A stretch of 64,000 bases of DNA from assembly GCA_004299845.1 (NCBI GenBank), contig CP036201.1, positions 3,658,001-3,722,000 of the forward strand. Reading direction: 5' to 3'. This document shows, in pieces, positions 55,623 to 63,559 of this stretch. Position 1 is the first letter of the stretch, and each line of letters starts with the position of its first letter. A program made the position numbers and the translations under genes. The DNA is from Verrucomicrobia bacterium S94 (GTDB taxonomy: Bacteria; Verrucomicrobiota; Kiritimatiellia; Kiritimatiellales; Pontiellaceae). The notes below the pieces were generated by a model. It did not search any database. It was not told where the DNA came from and was given only the letters and a program-made list of their open reading frames with translations.

Positions 55623-56840
55623 TTATTCAGCGTGGGGATCGGCTTCGTTCAGGGTTTGGAGGATTTCGGTGTAGGCGGCGGTGAGGGCGGGGCGCTGGGT
55701 GTCGGGAATTTCGTGGGTTTCGAGGCAGCGGGCAAAGACGTCGGCGGGTTCGAGGTCGTCGAGGGTTTCGGCGGTGTCGGTGCGCTGGAGGATACGGTCG
55801 ATGACGCGCCGGTTTTTGATGCGGCGGATTTCAAGGCTGGACCCTTCGATGGCGGTTTCGACCTGGTCGCGCAGATCGGGGACGACGTCATTGCCGGTAT
55901 ATTCAATTTCGAGCCAGGCGTTGGAACCTTTGAGTTTGAGCTGTTTCAAAGTTTCGTGGATTTCATCGAGCTCGCCGCTGATCCGTTCCAAGGGTTGGAA
56001 AGTGGGGATGGGGATTTCGGTGACGGTTGGGGCGCGGCCTGTGAAATCGATTTCGAGGACGAGTTTCTGTTGTCCGGCTTCGCCGAAGCCCATGGGAATG
56101 GGGGAGCCGCAGTAGCGCATTGTTTCGGAGCCGGCGACGTTCTGCGGAACGTGGAGGTGACCGAGGGCGAGGTAGTCGAAACAGGCAGGAAAAGCGGAGG
56201 CTTCAATGTGGTCAAGCGAACCGACGTTGAGATCGCGCACGCCGTCATCGGCGAGGGTTGTTCCGCCGGCGGCAAAGCAGTGTCCGGTTCCAATGATGGG
56301 AATATTCAGGTTGCCGCGCGCGGCTTCGGCGCGTTCGCCGATTTCGTGATAGTGGGCTCGGAAGCCTTCGGCGAGTTTTGCACGTTTGTCGTCGATCGAT
56401 TCCCCGGCTTCGGAGCGGCGGATATCGCGGTCGCGCAGGTAGGAGACGGCGCAGACGACGGCTTCGGGATTTCCTACGGCGTCGCGGCAGATCAGCAGTT
56501 CGTTTTCCGGATCGGCGGCGCCGACTACGTGGACGTTGAGGGCCTGCAATACGGCTTTGGGAGCATTTAGAAAGGAGGGGGAATCGTGGTTGCCGCCAAT
56601 CACAACGACGTAATGGCAGGCCGATTTTCCGATGCGGCAGAGGAAGGAATAGTAGAGTTCCTGGGCCCGGTTGCTCGGGGCGGTGGTGTCGAAAATATCG
56701 CCTGCGATGATCAGGAGATCGACGTTGCGCTGTTCGATCTGTTCGGCGAGCCAGTTCAGAAAAGCGGTGAATTCGTCATACCGCCCCCGGCCGTAGAGTG
56801 AACGGCCGAGGTGCCAGTCGGAGGTGTGGAATAGTTTCAT
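55623..56840 (-). CDS. sbcD: exonuclease subunit SbcD (Mre11-like)
   Basis: 405 residues from ATG 56840 (MKLFHTSDWHLGRSLYGRGRYDE). Phosphoesterase motifs: DWHLG, 'DLLIIAGDIFDTTAPSNRAQELYY', 'VVVIGGNHDSPSF' and 'YLALGHLHVPQ'. The C-terminal capping domain is present. It pairs with SbcC (48594-52106) to make the Mre11-Rad50-type nuclease. It is 40 bases after hemB on the same strand. Confidence 0.95.
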   Translation of the reverse strand: MKLFHTSDWHLGRSLYGRGRYDEFTAFLNWLAEQIEQRNVDLLIIAGDIFDTTAPSNRAQELYYSFLCRIGKSACHYVVVIGGNHDSPSFLNAPKAVLQALNVHVVGAADPENELLICRDAVGNPEAVVCAVSYLRDRDIRRSEAGESIDDKRAKLAEGFRAHYHEIGERAEAARGNLNIPIIGTGHCFAAGGTTLADDGVRDLNVGSLDHIEASAFPACFDYLALGHLHVPQNVAGSETMRYCGSPIPMGFGEAGQQKLVLEIDFTGRAPTVTEIPIPTFQPLERISGELDEIHETLKQLKLKGSNAWLEIEYTGNDVVPDLRDQVETAIEGSSLEIRRIKNRRVIDRILQRTDTAETLDDLEPADVFARCLETHEIPDTQRPALTAAYTEILQTLNEADPHAE

Positions 56841-56879
56841 TCTTCCATTCTGGAGGATGAAACTTCCTGAATCCAATCC

Positions 56880-57860
56880 TTAATCGCGGAACAGTTCATT
56901 GTACTGGTTGGCCCAGTAGGAAATGAGAATGTCGGCGCCGGCGCGGGTGAGGGCAAGGGTGGATTCCTGAACCATGGCTTTGAGGTCGCCCCAGCCGCGC
57001 TGGGCGGTGGCGTGGAGCATGGAATATTCGCCGCTGACATTGTAGGCCGCAATCGGCAGATCGGTGGCTTCGCGCATTCTGGCGAGGATATCGAGGTAGA
57101 AAATGGACGGTTTGATCATGAGCATGTCGGCCCCTTCCATTTCATCGAGTTCCGATTCGCGCAGTGCGGTACGGAGGTCGCCGAACGAGGCCTGATAACC
57201 TTTTCGGTCGCCTTTGCCGGGTTGCGATTTTTCGGCATCGCGGAAGGGACCGTACATGGAGGAGGCAAATTTGGTGGAATAGCTCATGAGGATGGTATCG
57301 GTCAGACCGGCCTCATCAAGGCCTTCACGGATGGCCAGCACCTGACCGTCCATCATGGCGCTCGGAGCGACAATATCGGCGCCGGCGGCGGCCTGGGAAA
57401 CACAGATTCTGGCGAGGTTGGCGATGGCGGCATCGTTATCCACATCACCGGAAGCGGTCAGGGGGCCGCAGTGGCCGTGCTCGGTGTAGGCGCAGACGCA
57501 GGCATCAGCCGCAACAACGAGGTCGGGGAACTCCTTTTTGACGGCGGTAATGGCGCGCTGGACAGTACCGTTTTCATTAAAGGCTTCCGATCCGACGGCA
57601 TCTTTTTCGGAATCCTCGGCCAAACCGAAGAGCAGTACGCTGCCGATGCCTGCATCGGCCAGGGGTTCGAGTTCTTTTAAAAGCTGATCAATGCTGAGCC
57701 GGTATTGTCCAGGCATGGATTCGATGGCTTCGCGTTTGCCTTCACCGTCGATGACGAAGGTCGGCCACATAAATTTTTCGGGGCCGGGTAGGGGAAGGTC
57801 CAGCATTTTGCGGATGCCTGCTGATTTACGAAGACGTCTGAGTCTAACTTCGGGGAACAT
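56880..57860 (-). CDS. hemB: delta-aminolevulinic acid dehydratase (porphobilinogen synthase)
   Basis: 326 residues. Condenses two 5-aminolevulinate molecules to porphobilinogen. Schiff-base lysines are in 'MSYSTKFASSMYGPFRDA' and 'DMLMIKPSIFYLDI'. 'VAADACVCAYTEHGHCGPL' holds the zinc-type cysteine triad (C-x-C...C), indicating a zinc enzyme, and a zinc transporter gene lies just upstream. The length is standard. A stem-loop separates it from zupT. Confidence 0.96.
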   Translation of the reverse strand: MFPEVRLRRLRKSAGIRKMLDLPLPGPEKFMWPTFVIDGEGKREAIESMPGQYRLSIDQLLKELEPLADAGIGSVLLFGLAEDSEKDAVGSEAFNENGTVQRAITAVKKEFPDLVVAADACVCAYTEHGHCGPLTASGDVDNDAAIANLARICVSQAAAGADIVAPSAMMDGQVLAIREGLDEAGLTDTILMSYSTKFASSMYGPFRDAEKSQPGKGDRKGYQASFGDLRTALRESELDEMEGADMLMIKPSIFYLDILARMREATDLPIAAYNVSGEYSMLHATAQRGWGDLKAMVQESTLALTRAGADILISYWANQYNELFRD

Positions 57861-57970
57861 ATTTACCTCAATTGATTTCGTGGAAAACGGCGGAGCGGCG
57901 CTCTCGAGTTCAGTCCATCAAATGTACGGGTTTTTATCTGCGCCGTGAAGCAAAACCGAGGTTGTTATGT

Positions 57971-58010
57971 ATATCATTCAGCTGCCACGATCGTAGTGGT
58001 TGGATGATAT
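57971..58010 (-). terminator. stem-loop between zupT and hemB
   Basis: ATATCATTCA (57971-57980) pairs with TGGATGATAT (58001-58010) with one G-U, enclosing a second stem CCAC...GTGG. It is probably the zupT terminator; a regulatory leader for hemB is possible. Confidence 0.5.
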
Positions 58011-58052
58011 ATTTTAGGTGTAAGGGGCTCCCGGGAGTGAGCATTGGAGGAG

Positions 58053-58946
58053 TCAGCGCATGAGCAGCAGGCTCAGCGCCATGATGGCCATACCGGCGAC
58101 GAGCCCGAAGAGGGAGTCGTGGCCTTTTCCGTAGGCACGGCTGGTGGGCAGGAGTTCGTCGAGGCTGATGTAGACCATAATGCCGGCTACGCCGCCGAAT
58201 AGAACGCCCATAATCTGCGGCGGAATGACGCCGGATTCTCCGCCGACAAAGAAGCGGATGGCAAAATAGGCAATCAGTGCGCCTACCGGTTCGGCGAGTC
58301 CGGAGAGGAAGGAGTATATGAAGGCTTTTTTGCGGTCGCCGGTGGCATAGAAAATCGGAACGGATACGCTTATACCTTCAGGGATATTGTGCAGGGCGAT
58401 GGCGATGGCGATGGGAATACCCAGGGTGGGGTTGTCCAGGGCTGCCAGAAAAGTGGCGAGGCCTTCCGGGAAGTTGTGAATGGCAATGGCCAGCGCGGTG
58501 AAGAGTCCCATGCGCATCAGTTTGGCGTTGTGTTTGATCTGGGCCTCTTCTTCCGCAATGGTTTTCATCTCGAGTTCTTCGGATGAGGGCATCGGGGCAT
58601 CAGGGTCGTGGAGGGGTTTGGTTTCGTATTCGGTATGGATTTCGTGCGGATTTTCCGCGTGGGGAATCAGCGCGTCAATAATGCCGATGAGCGCCATGCC
58701 GCCGAAGAAGGAGGCGCAGTTGATCCAGTGGCCCAGTGGATCGCCATAGGATTTGACAAGGGAATCAACGCCTTTGATGAAAATTTCAACGAAGGAGACG
58801 TAGAGCATAACCCCGGCGGAAAAACCGGTGGCGATGGAGAGAAAGCGGTAATTGGTCCGTTTGGCAAGGAATGCCAGCGCGCTGCCGATGCCGGTGGCCA
58901 TACCGGCGAAGAGGGTTAACCCCATTGCAAACCAGACATTATTCAT
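58053..58946 (-). CDS. zupT: ZIP-family zinc transporter (ZupT-like)
   Basis: 297 residues with eight membrane segments. The N-terminus is '[49 protein letters not shown]'. The ZIP metal path is in TM4-5: '[20 protein letters not shown]' and '[24 protein letters not shown]'. A charged cytoplasmic loop rich in His, Glu and Asp (residues about 95-135) lies between TM3 and TM4. It imports zinc and possibly iron or manganese. It is 1 base from the phosphatase gene stop, so both are on one transcript. Confidence 0.93.
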   Translation of the reverse strand: MNNVWFAMGLTLFAGMATGIGSALAFLAKRTNYRFLSIATGFSAGVMLYVSFVEIFIKGVDSLVKSYGDPLGHWINCASFFGGMALIGIIDALIPHAENPHEIHTEYETKPLHDPDAPMPSSEELEMKTIAEEEAQIKHNAKLMRMGLFTALAIAIHNFPEGLATFLAALDNPTLGIPIAIAIALHNIPEGISVSVPIFYATGDRKKAFIYSFLSGLAEPVGALIAYFAIRFFVGGESGVIPPQIMGVLFGGVAGIMVYISLDELLPTSRAYGKGHDSLFGLVAGMAIMALSLLLMR

Positions 58947-58947
58947 T

Positions 58948-59475
58948 TTAGCTTTCCCTGTTCAGACGTTCTGCAAGTGGTGTAAACCGGGCCATAAGCC
59001 GGCGCTGTTCATCGGTCATGTTTGTCTGCATAAACTGCCGGATATAGGTGCGGGCTTCTTCGGCGTCAATACCCATAAAATCACGGACAATACAGCCGGT
59101 CATGACACCGGTGCGGCCGACACCGGCGTTGCAGTGTACAGCCACATTGGCTCCGGCCCGGAGATAGCCGCTTACTTTGTCGACCACCCTGGATAATTCA
59201 TGAAGTTCCGGGCTGGTGTAGTCGGCTATGGGAAAACGGATTGGTTCGATTCCGTTTTCATGGTAGATTTTAAGAACGTTTTTTTTGGCTTTCCGGGCCA
59301 GCTCCGCATCGGTCACCAGCATCACCACAAACTGAATGTGATGACGTTTGTAAATTTTCAGCAGTGCATTTCCCGGGTCGTACGGGCCGAACGGCATAGG
59401 GCTGACGTATAACCGCCCTTTGGCTTCCAGCGGAATCCGGACGCAGGTTTCTTCTTTTTTCCCAAACAGAAACAT
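58948..59475 (-). CDS. dual-specificity/tyrosine phosphatase-like protein
   Basis: 175 residues from ATG 59475, chosen because GGAG lies 5 bases upstream; an open frame continues further back to 59649. The signature is '[18 protein letters not shown]' (HCxxGxxR, catalytic Cys), with general-acid loop '[10 protein letters not shown]'. It is a cyclin-dependent-kinase-inhibitor-3/DSP-like phosphatase of unknown substrate. It is co-transcribed with zupT and divergent from the Crp/Fnr gene. Confidence 0.85.
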   Translation of the reverse strand: MFLFGKKEETCVRIPLEAKGRLYVSPMPFGPYDPGNALLKIYKRHHIQFVVMLVTDAELARKAKKNVLKIYHENGIEPIRFPIADYTSPELHELSRVVDKVSGYLRAGANVAVHCNAGVGRTGVMTGCIVRDFMGIDAEEARTYIRQFMQTNMTDEQRRLMARFTPLAERLNRES

Positions 59476-59608
59476 GAAATCTCCAAAAGCGGTTGAAACC
59501 CTATAACCAAAATCAGGAAAAAAGAATCCGGAATTGAAGATATTCGTTTCTGCTATTTCCGATATTTGGCCATTGCATGCATTAAGCCCGGCATACAGAC
59601 TGGCAGTT

Positions 59609-60259
59609 ATGGAAATTGAACTGCTGATTAAAAACGCCTCTTTTTTCAAAGGGTTGAACGGAGAGCATCATACCGAACTGGCGCGCATCTGCTCGTTGAG
59701 AAAGCTGAAGAAACGGGACTATCTTTTTCACGAAGGTGAAACCGGGAAAAGTATGTTTCTGCTTATCGATGGAAATGTGCAACTGCATAAAAATACGGAC
59801 GACGGCCGGGAGGTGGTCATCCGTGTGGTGAAACCCGGCGAAATTTTTGCCGAGGTTGTGCTGTTCGAGGCCGATTGTTTTCCGGTTTCAGCGCGGGCGG
59901 TGACGCCGGTTGAGGTTTTGGTTTTTCCGAAGGACGGTATTCACCGTCTGTTGGCACAGCAGGATTTCCGCAGCGATTTTATTGCCCAGCTCATGATGAA
60001 GCAGCGCTATCTGACCGAGCGCATTCAGGAGCTGACGACCAAAGACGTGGAATATCGCTTTTTCACGTTCCTGAGGGACCAGTATGGCGAAAAAGAGCTG
60101 ATCCATACGCCGCTGTCTAAAAAGGATATCGCAGCCGGAATCGGGACTACGCCCGAAAGTTTATCGCGTCTGATTCAGCGGTTGACTGAAGACGAAATTA
60201 TCTGCTGGAAGGGGCGGGAAATCCGGATGCTCTCTAATCCGTGGAAGTGGCTGGACTGA
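59609..60259 (+). CDS. Crp/Fnr-family transcriptional regulator
   Basis: 216 residues from ATG 59609 (MEIELLIKNASFFKGL). An N-terminal cyclic-nucleotide-binding fold, 'GETGKSMFLLIDGNVQLHKNTDDGREVVIRVVKPGEIFAEVVLFE', is followed by a dimer helix and an HTH 'LSKKDIAAGIGTTPESLSRLIQRLTEDEII'. No N-terminal Fe-S cysteines, so it is not Fnr itself; Dnr/HcpR-like heme or redox sensing is possible. The recognition helix E-S-x-S-R equals the FNR pattern E..SR that reads TTGAT. A perfect TTGAT-N4-ATCAA box lies before the nearby ferredoxin gene. Confidence 0.92.
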   Translation: MEIELLIKNASFFKGLNGEHHTELARICSLRKLKKRDYLFHEGETGKSMFLLIDGNVQLHKNTDDGREVVIRVVKPGEIFAEVVLFEADCFPVSARAVTPVEVLVFPKDGIHRLLAQQDFRSDFIAQLMMKQRYLTERIQELTTKDVEYRFFTFLRDQYGEKELIHTPLSKKDIAAGIGTTPESLSRLIQRLTEDEIICWKGREIRMLSNPWKWLD

Positions 60260-60283
60260 AAAGCGTGCAGTCTTAAGCGGTCA

Positions 60284-60323
60284 GCCGACAGCTGAGCAAA
60301 AAAGCCGTGATCTGTTGGCTGAA
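60284..60323. terminator. stem-loop between convergent crp/fnr-type and cupin genes
   Basis: CAGCCGACAG pairs with CTGTTGGCTG (one G-U) around a loop with AAAAAA. It is placed between two convergent stops and is probably a bidirectional terminator. Confidence 0.45.
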
Positions 60324-60328
60324 AGCGG

Positions 60329-60664
60329 TTAGCTGTTTTGGGACCGGATCATCGTCAGCAGCATTTTAAAGGGTTGTTCAGCGGCCTGCACGTCGTGCGG
60401 GATGTTGGCCGGCATAATGATCATTTCGCCTTCTTTAACCGTTTTCAGGTTGCCGTCGATGATAAAGGCGCCTTCGCCTTCGACTACCTGTACGACGGCG
60501 TCGAACGGGGAAGTGTGTTCGCTGAGGCCCTGTCCTTTGTCGAAGGAGAAGAGGGTGATGTTGCCGGTTTCTTTTTTCAGCAGCATTTTGCTGATGACGG
60601 CGCCGTCGGCGTAGGAGATTTCATTTTTGAGGTTCAGGGGTCTGCCTTTATATTCGTCGCTCAT
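60329..60664 (-). CDS. cupin-domain protein
   Basis: 111 residues. Single cupin barrel: 'FSFDKGQGLSEHTSPFDAVVQVVEGEGAFIIDGNLKTVKEGEMIIMPANIPHDVQAAEQPFKMLLTMIRS'. Metal ligands are likely H (SEHTSPF), E and H (PHDV). Small cupins of this type accompany ferredoxins and FNR-type regulators in anaerobes; ligand unknown. It is downstream of the ferredoxin gene, separated by a hairpin. Confidence 0.88.
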   Translation of the reverse strand: MSDEYKGRPLNLKNEISYADGAVISKMLLKKETGNITLFSFDKGQGLSEHTSPFDAVVQVVEGEGAFIIDGNLKTVKEGEMIIMPANIPHDVQAAEQPFKMLLTMIRSQNS

Positions 60665-60696
60665 TTTATTTGCTCCGGTTGAGGGGGTGAAGGTTG

Positions 60697-60715
60697 AAAG
60701 GTCGTTGAGACCTTT
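60697..60715 (-). terminator. hairpin between ferredoxin and cupin genes
   Basis: AAAGGTC-GTTGA-GACCTTT is a perfect 7-bp stem just after the ferredoxin stop, with only CAACC following on the minus strand. It may reduce cupin expression rather than end it. Confidence 0.5.
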
Positions 60716-60736
60716 TAACCCGGAAGCACTTATACA

Positions 60737-61531
60737 CTAAAGTTGTTTTACTGCGAGCAGTTCGCCGTCGAGGCCGATGGTGACTTCTTCGATTTCAAGG
60801 TCAGAGCGGCCACTCAGCGCATGGGCCTGCTGAGTAATGGCGGTTAAACCGCCGCAGCACGGAACTTCCATACGGACAATAATGACTTTTGGAATCGCAT
60901 TCTGCGCCATAATCCGGGAGAGCTTTTCAACATAACCTTCGGTGCGGTCCAGTTTCGGGCAGGCGACCACCAGTGCGCGTCCTCGGACATAGCGCCAGTG
61001 TACATCCGGCGAAGCAACCGGCGAACAGGTACTCAGCACCACCAGTTCTTTGTCCGCAAAAAAAGGAGCCTGCGGCTGAACCAGATGCAGCTGGATCGGC
61101 CATTGATCGAGATCGGAGCGGATTACCTGTCCGGTCACTTCGGTTTCCGCCGTTTTGGGTTTTTCCGAAGTCGTTTTATTTCCGAAACGCATTTTAAGCC
61201 CCGGGCAGCCGCCGGCGGGTTTGGCCGCAGTCTGTTCTTTGGCTTCGTGTTCCGCGTTGGCTTCATCAAATTTTTTCAGGGCTTCTTCGCCCATTTGGGC
61301 CACATGTTCACGGGTGGCTTCAATATCATAGGCGGCGGCCTCGCGCTCGACAATCTGCAACGCCCCGGTGGGGCAGGTTCCGATGCAGTCGCCGAAGCCG
61401 TCGCAGAAATCCTCCTTCACCATTCTGGCTTTGCCGTTTACCAGCTGCAGTGCACCTTCCGCACAGCCTACAATACATTCTCCGCATCCGTTGCAGAGGT
61501 CTTCGTCGATTTCGATGATTTTTCGTTTCAT
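60737..61531 (-). CDS. 4Fe-4S ferredoxin-domain protein
   Basis: 264 residues. Two N-terminal clusters: 'LCNGCGECIVGCAEGAL' (complete CxxCxxCxxxC) and 'FCDGFGDCIGTCPTGAL', where the second cysteine is Phe. Such a variant is usual in this family and would give a 3Fe or modified site. The linker has 'GGCPGLKM'. The C-terminal domain contains 'VLSTCSPVASPD', 'ALVVACPKLDRTEGYVEKL' and 'VRMEVPCCGGL', possible further metal or thiol sites. It is an electron carrier of anaerobic metabolism; partner unknown. An FNR box lies 59 bases upstream. Confidence 0.88.
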   Translation of the reverse strand: MKRKIIEIDEDLCNGCGECIVGCAEGALQLVNGKARMVKEDFCDGFGDCIGTCPTGALQIVEREAAAYDIEATREHVAQMGEEALKKFDEANAEHEAKEQTAAKPAGGCPGLKMRFGNKTTSEKPKTAETEVTGQVIRSDLDQWPIQLHLVQPQAPFFADKELVVLSTCSPVASPDVHWRYVRGRALVVACPKLDRTEGYVEKLSRIMAQNAIPKVIIVRMEVPCCGGLTAITQQAHALSGRSDLEIEEVTIGLDGELLAVKQL

Positions 61532-61877
61532 GGCTCATTCCTCATTTCAAATTGTGGACGTATCCTGCCGGAAAGATGCTCCACTGCCCTTGATGAGCAT
61601 CAAGAAAAGGGCATTTCTCTTAATTTACGGTTCTGTGCAGATTTTTATGCGAAACTTTTGCGACCGGATCACTGGCTGCCGAGTGGTTTAAAGAATGAGT
61701 TCACTTCTCCCCTCAAACTGCTGTCATTCGGGACGGGTTTCCGTTTTTAAGTTTGTAGTAAAATTATTTAAGAGGAAATTCTTATGGAATAAAATATAAT
61801 AATAAAGTACCCATATTGCGGTTATTCAGCCCGGGGTGGTGAGTAGATAAATTTTAAAATCAGTTAAGTGGCCGGAA
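61532..61877. other. divergent intergenic region
   Basis: 346 bases between the ferredoxin and lipoprotein genes. It holds the FNR-type box at 61590-61603. The right half (61750-61860) is AT-rich, 'aaaattatttaagagg' and 'aaaatataataataaagt', and probably contains the lipoprotein promoter. No gene is seen. Confidence 0.6.
61590..61603. promoter_or_regulatory. FNR/Dnr-type box
   Basis: TTGATGAGCATCAA is a perfect TTGAT-N4-ATCAA palindrome, the FNR consensus. It is centred about 65 bases upstream of the ferredoxin start, consistent with an activator site near -41.5. The Crp/Fnr-family gene 1.3 kb away has the matching E..SR recognition helix. Confidence 0.75.
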
Positions 61878-63284
61878 ATGAAGAGACAACTATTTATTAT
61901 AACGCTTTGTTTAATATCATTAAGTGGCTGTTCGGTATTGAACATCAAACAAAGCAGGGAATCGGAAAATAATGATGAATTAGGAGAGCAGTCAGGACGA
62001 AGGGAATTTGTACCCCCGCCGCCTCTGCCCTCCGAAGCAGAATCGGCCGCTTCCCGTATTGCAAAACGTTACAAAGCCTTAGCGGTCACTGACCGAATTG
62101 ATTACGGTATTCAGATTAACGATGTGGTTGAGTTGAATGGAAAGCTATATCTTATATTGAACGGCAGTACGTATTGTAATGAGCTGTGGGAGTTTGATGG
62201 CGATAATTCGCTGAACAAACTAATCGGGGTCTCGGATTTTGAGGCGATGGAGGCACAGGGCCAATCGGAATTAAAATTTGATACAGGCGACGAGTACGGC
62301 AACCATGTCCGGGGTATCAGCTCATTGGCCGTAGCCGATAATAAACTATACTTTTCATTCAGTAATGGCCGTATATCAAACAGATTATTTCAATACAGTT
62401 TTACAGAAGGCCCTTTGGTTATTGATGGTGTAACCAAGGTTAACCACCTCACCACATGGGAAAATTACGGCCTGGTTTTCAGTGCTGTCGCCGATAATAA
62501 TGTAGAAGGTTTGTTTGCGGCAGACGAAAACGGGTCCCTCAAATTCTTAGTGGAGTGTAATCCTTTTTATCCCAATTTTATTCGGGATGGTATTCCTTAC
62601 GGTCGTGCCCATACTTTGCCCGTAATTGATGGTAATCTCTGTATTACAGTTCATGGATGCCCGTATATTCTTAAACAGAATGGGGGATATAAAAGTTGGG
62701 ATTTTCCTGAAAGATTCAGAGTCGGACGCTGGGCTAAAATAGAAAATGGTGTTTTTCTTGTAGAAAATTTATATGGCACATTCCTGCGTATTGAGAATGA
62801 TTGCCGGACCATAAAAAATGAGCAATCACTACCTGAGTATATGCAGGTATATAAAATAAGCGATGATCTTAAATCGATAGGCAACACGGTTTATTTTAAT
62901 GCAAAGTCGAAATCCTTTGAGTCCAAGGTGCTCTACTATAAGAATGAAAACGTATTCGGAGATGTGACGGAGGCGTTTGCAGAGAATGATATCGAGGTAA
63001 GAGACCTTGTTGCCTCTTTTCAGGGCAATCTGATTATTGGTAAATTTCTAAAAATTAAAGGTATGATCAGGTCTGTGCTGCAGCGTTTTAATCCTGAAAC
63101 CCAAGAGCTTGAAGACATCACGTTTTTGGATAAACCCATGGAAATTAACCGGAATAATGTCACTTTCAAATATAAAGCGCATTTGTATTTTGTAGGTAGT
63201 AATACTGAATATAAAAACTGTCTTTGGCGTTATGATGGAAAGAACGATCCGGAGCTTATTGAATTTAAAAACGTTTCTGAATAG
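61878..63284 (+). CDS. lipoprotein, probable beta-propeller, unknown function
   Basis: 468 residues. The lipoprotein signal 'MKRQLFIITLCLISLSGC' has Cys 18 at the lipobox. After a charged, proline-containing linker 'FVPPPPLPSEAESAASRIAKRY' the protein has repeated blocks of 'LYLILNGSTYCNELWEFDGDN', 'LYFSFSNGRISNRLFQYSF', 'VYFNAKSKSFESKVLYYKNEN' and 'LYFVGSNTEYKNCLWRYDGKND'. These resemble ELWxTDG-type propeller blades. I know no specific family. It is AT-richer than neighbours, suggesting recent gain. Confidence 0.75.
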   Translation: MKRQLFIITLCLISLSGCSVLNIKQSRESENNDELGEQSGRREFVPPPPLPSEAESAASRIAKRYKALAVTDRIDYGIQINDVVELNGKLYLILNGSTYCNELWEFDGDNSLNKLIGVSDFEAMEAQGQSELKFDTGDEYGNHVRGISSLAVADNKLYFSFSNGRISNRLFQYSFTEGPLVIDGVTKVNHLTTWENYGLVFSAVADNNVEGLFAADENGSLKFLVECNPFYPNFIRDGIPYGRAHTLPVIDGNLCITVHGCPYILKQNGGYKSWDFPERFRVGRWAKIENGVFLVENLYGTFLRIENDCRTIKNEQSLPEYMQVYKISDDLKSIGNTVYFNAKSKSFESKVLYYKNENVFGDVTEAFAENDIEVRDLVASFQGNLIIGKFLKIKGMIRSVLQRFNPETQELEDITFLDKPMEINRNNVTFKYKAHLYFVGSNTEYKNCLWRYDGKNDPELIEFKNVSE

Positions 63285-63559
63285 CGAGTGAATTTAAATG
63301 CTTCGGGCACGGAGATCTATTCGTCATGACGAAATCTGGCAGCGTTTTTCTCAGGAATCAGGGACACCTTAACATGGAACGACTCTTCGGTCTGAAGTAG
63401 GCGATCTGAAAAACCGCTCAGCATACATCGTCGCTGCTGAGGTGGAATGACCGGAGGGGTCCCTTTTTTACTGAAGACCTCTTATTCAACGGTGCGAAAC
63501 CATTTGTACGTTATCGGTACCGGTGTGTCGGTGACGGGCGCAGGGGATGTGATGAAAGG
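63285..63559. other. intergenic region with transposase-associated motif
   Basis: No gene. 'caggaatcagggacacctta' (about 63351-63372) and 'ggggtccctttttt' (about 63456-63469) resemble flanks of REP-associated transposases, with a short in-between frame 'MERLFGLK' at 63374. The GGGTCCC and TTTTTT end could also serve as a terminator. Confidence 0.35.

Noticed and set aside
55362-56570. 402-codon plus-strand open frame opposite sbcD
   Set aside because: Gly/Phe/Asp-rich antisense translation of a clear Mre11-type nuclease; no ribosome site.
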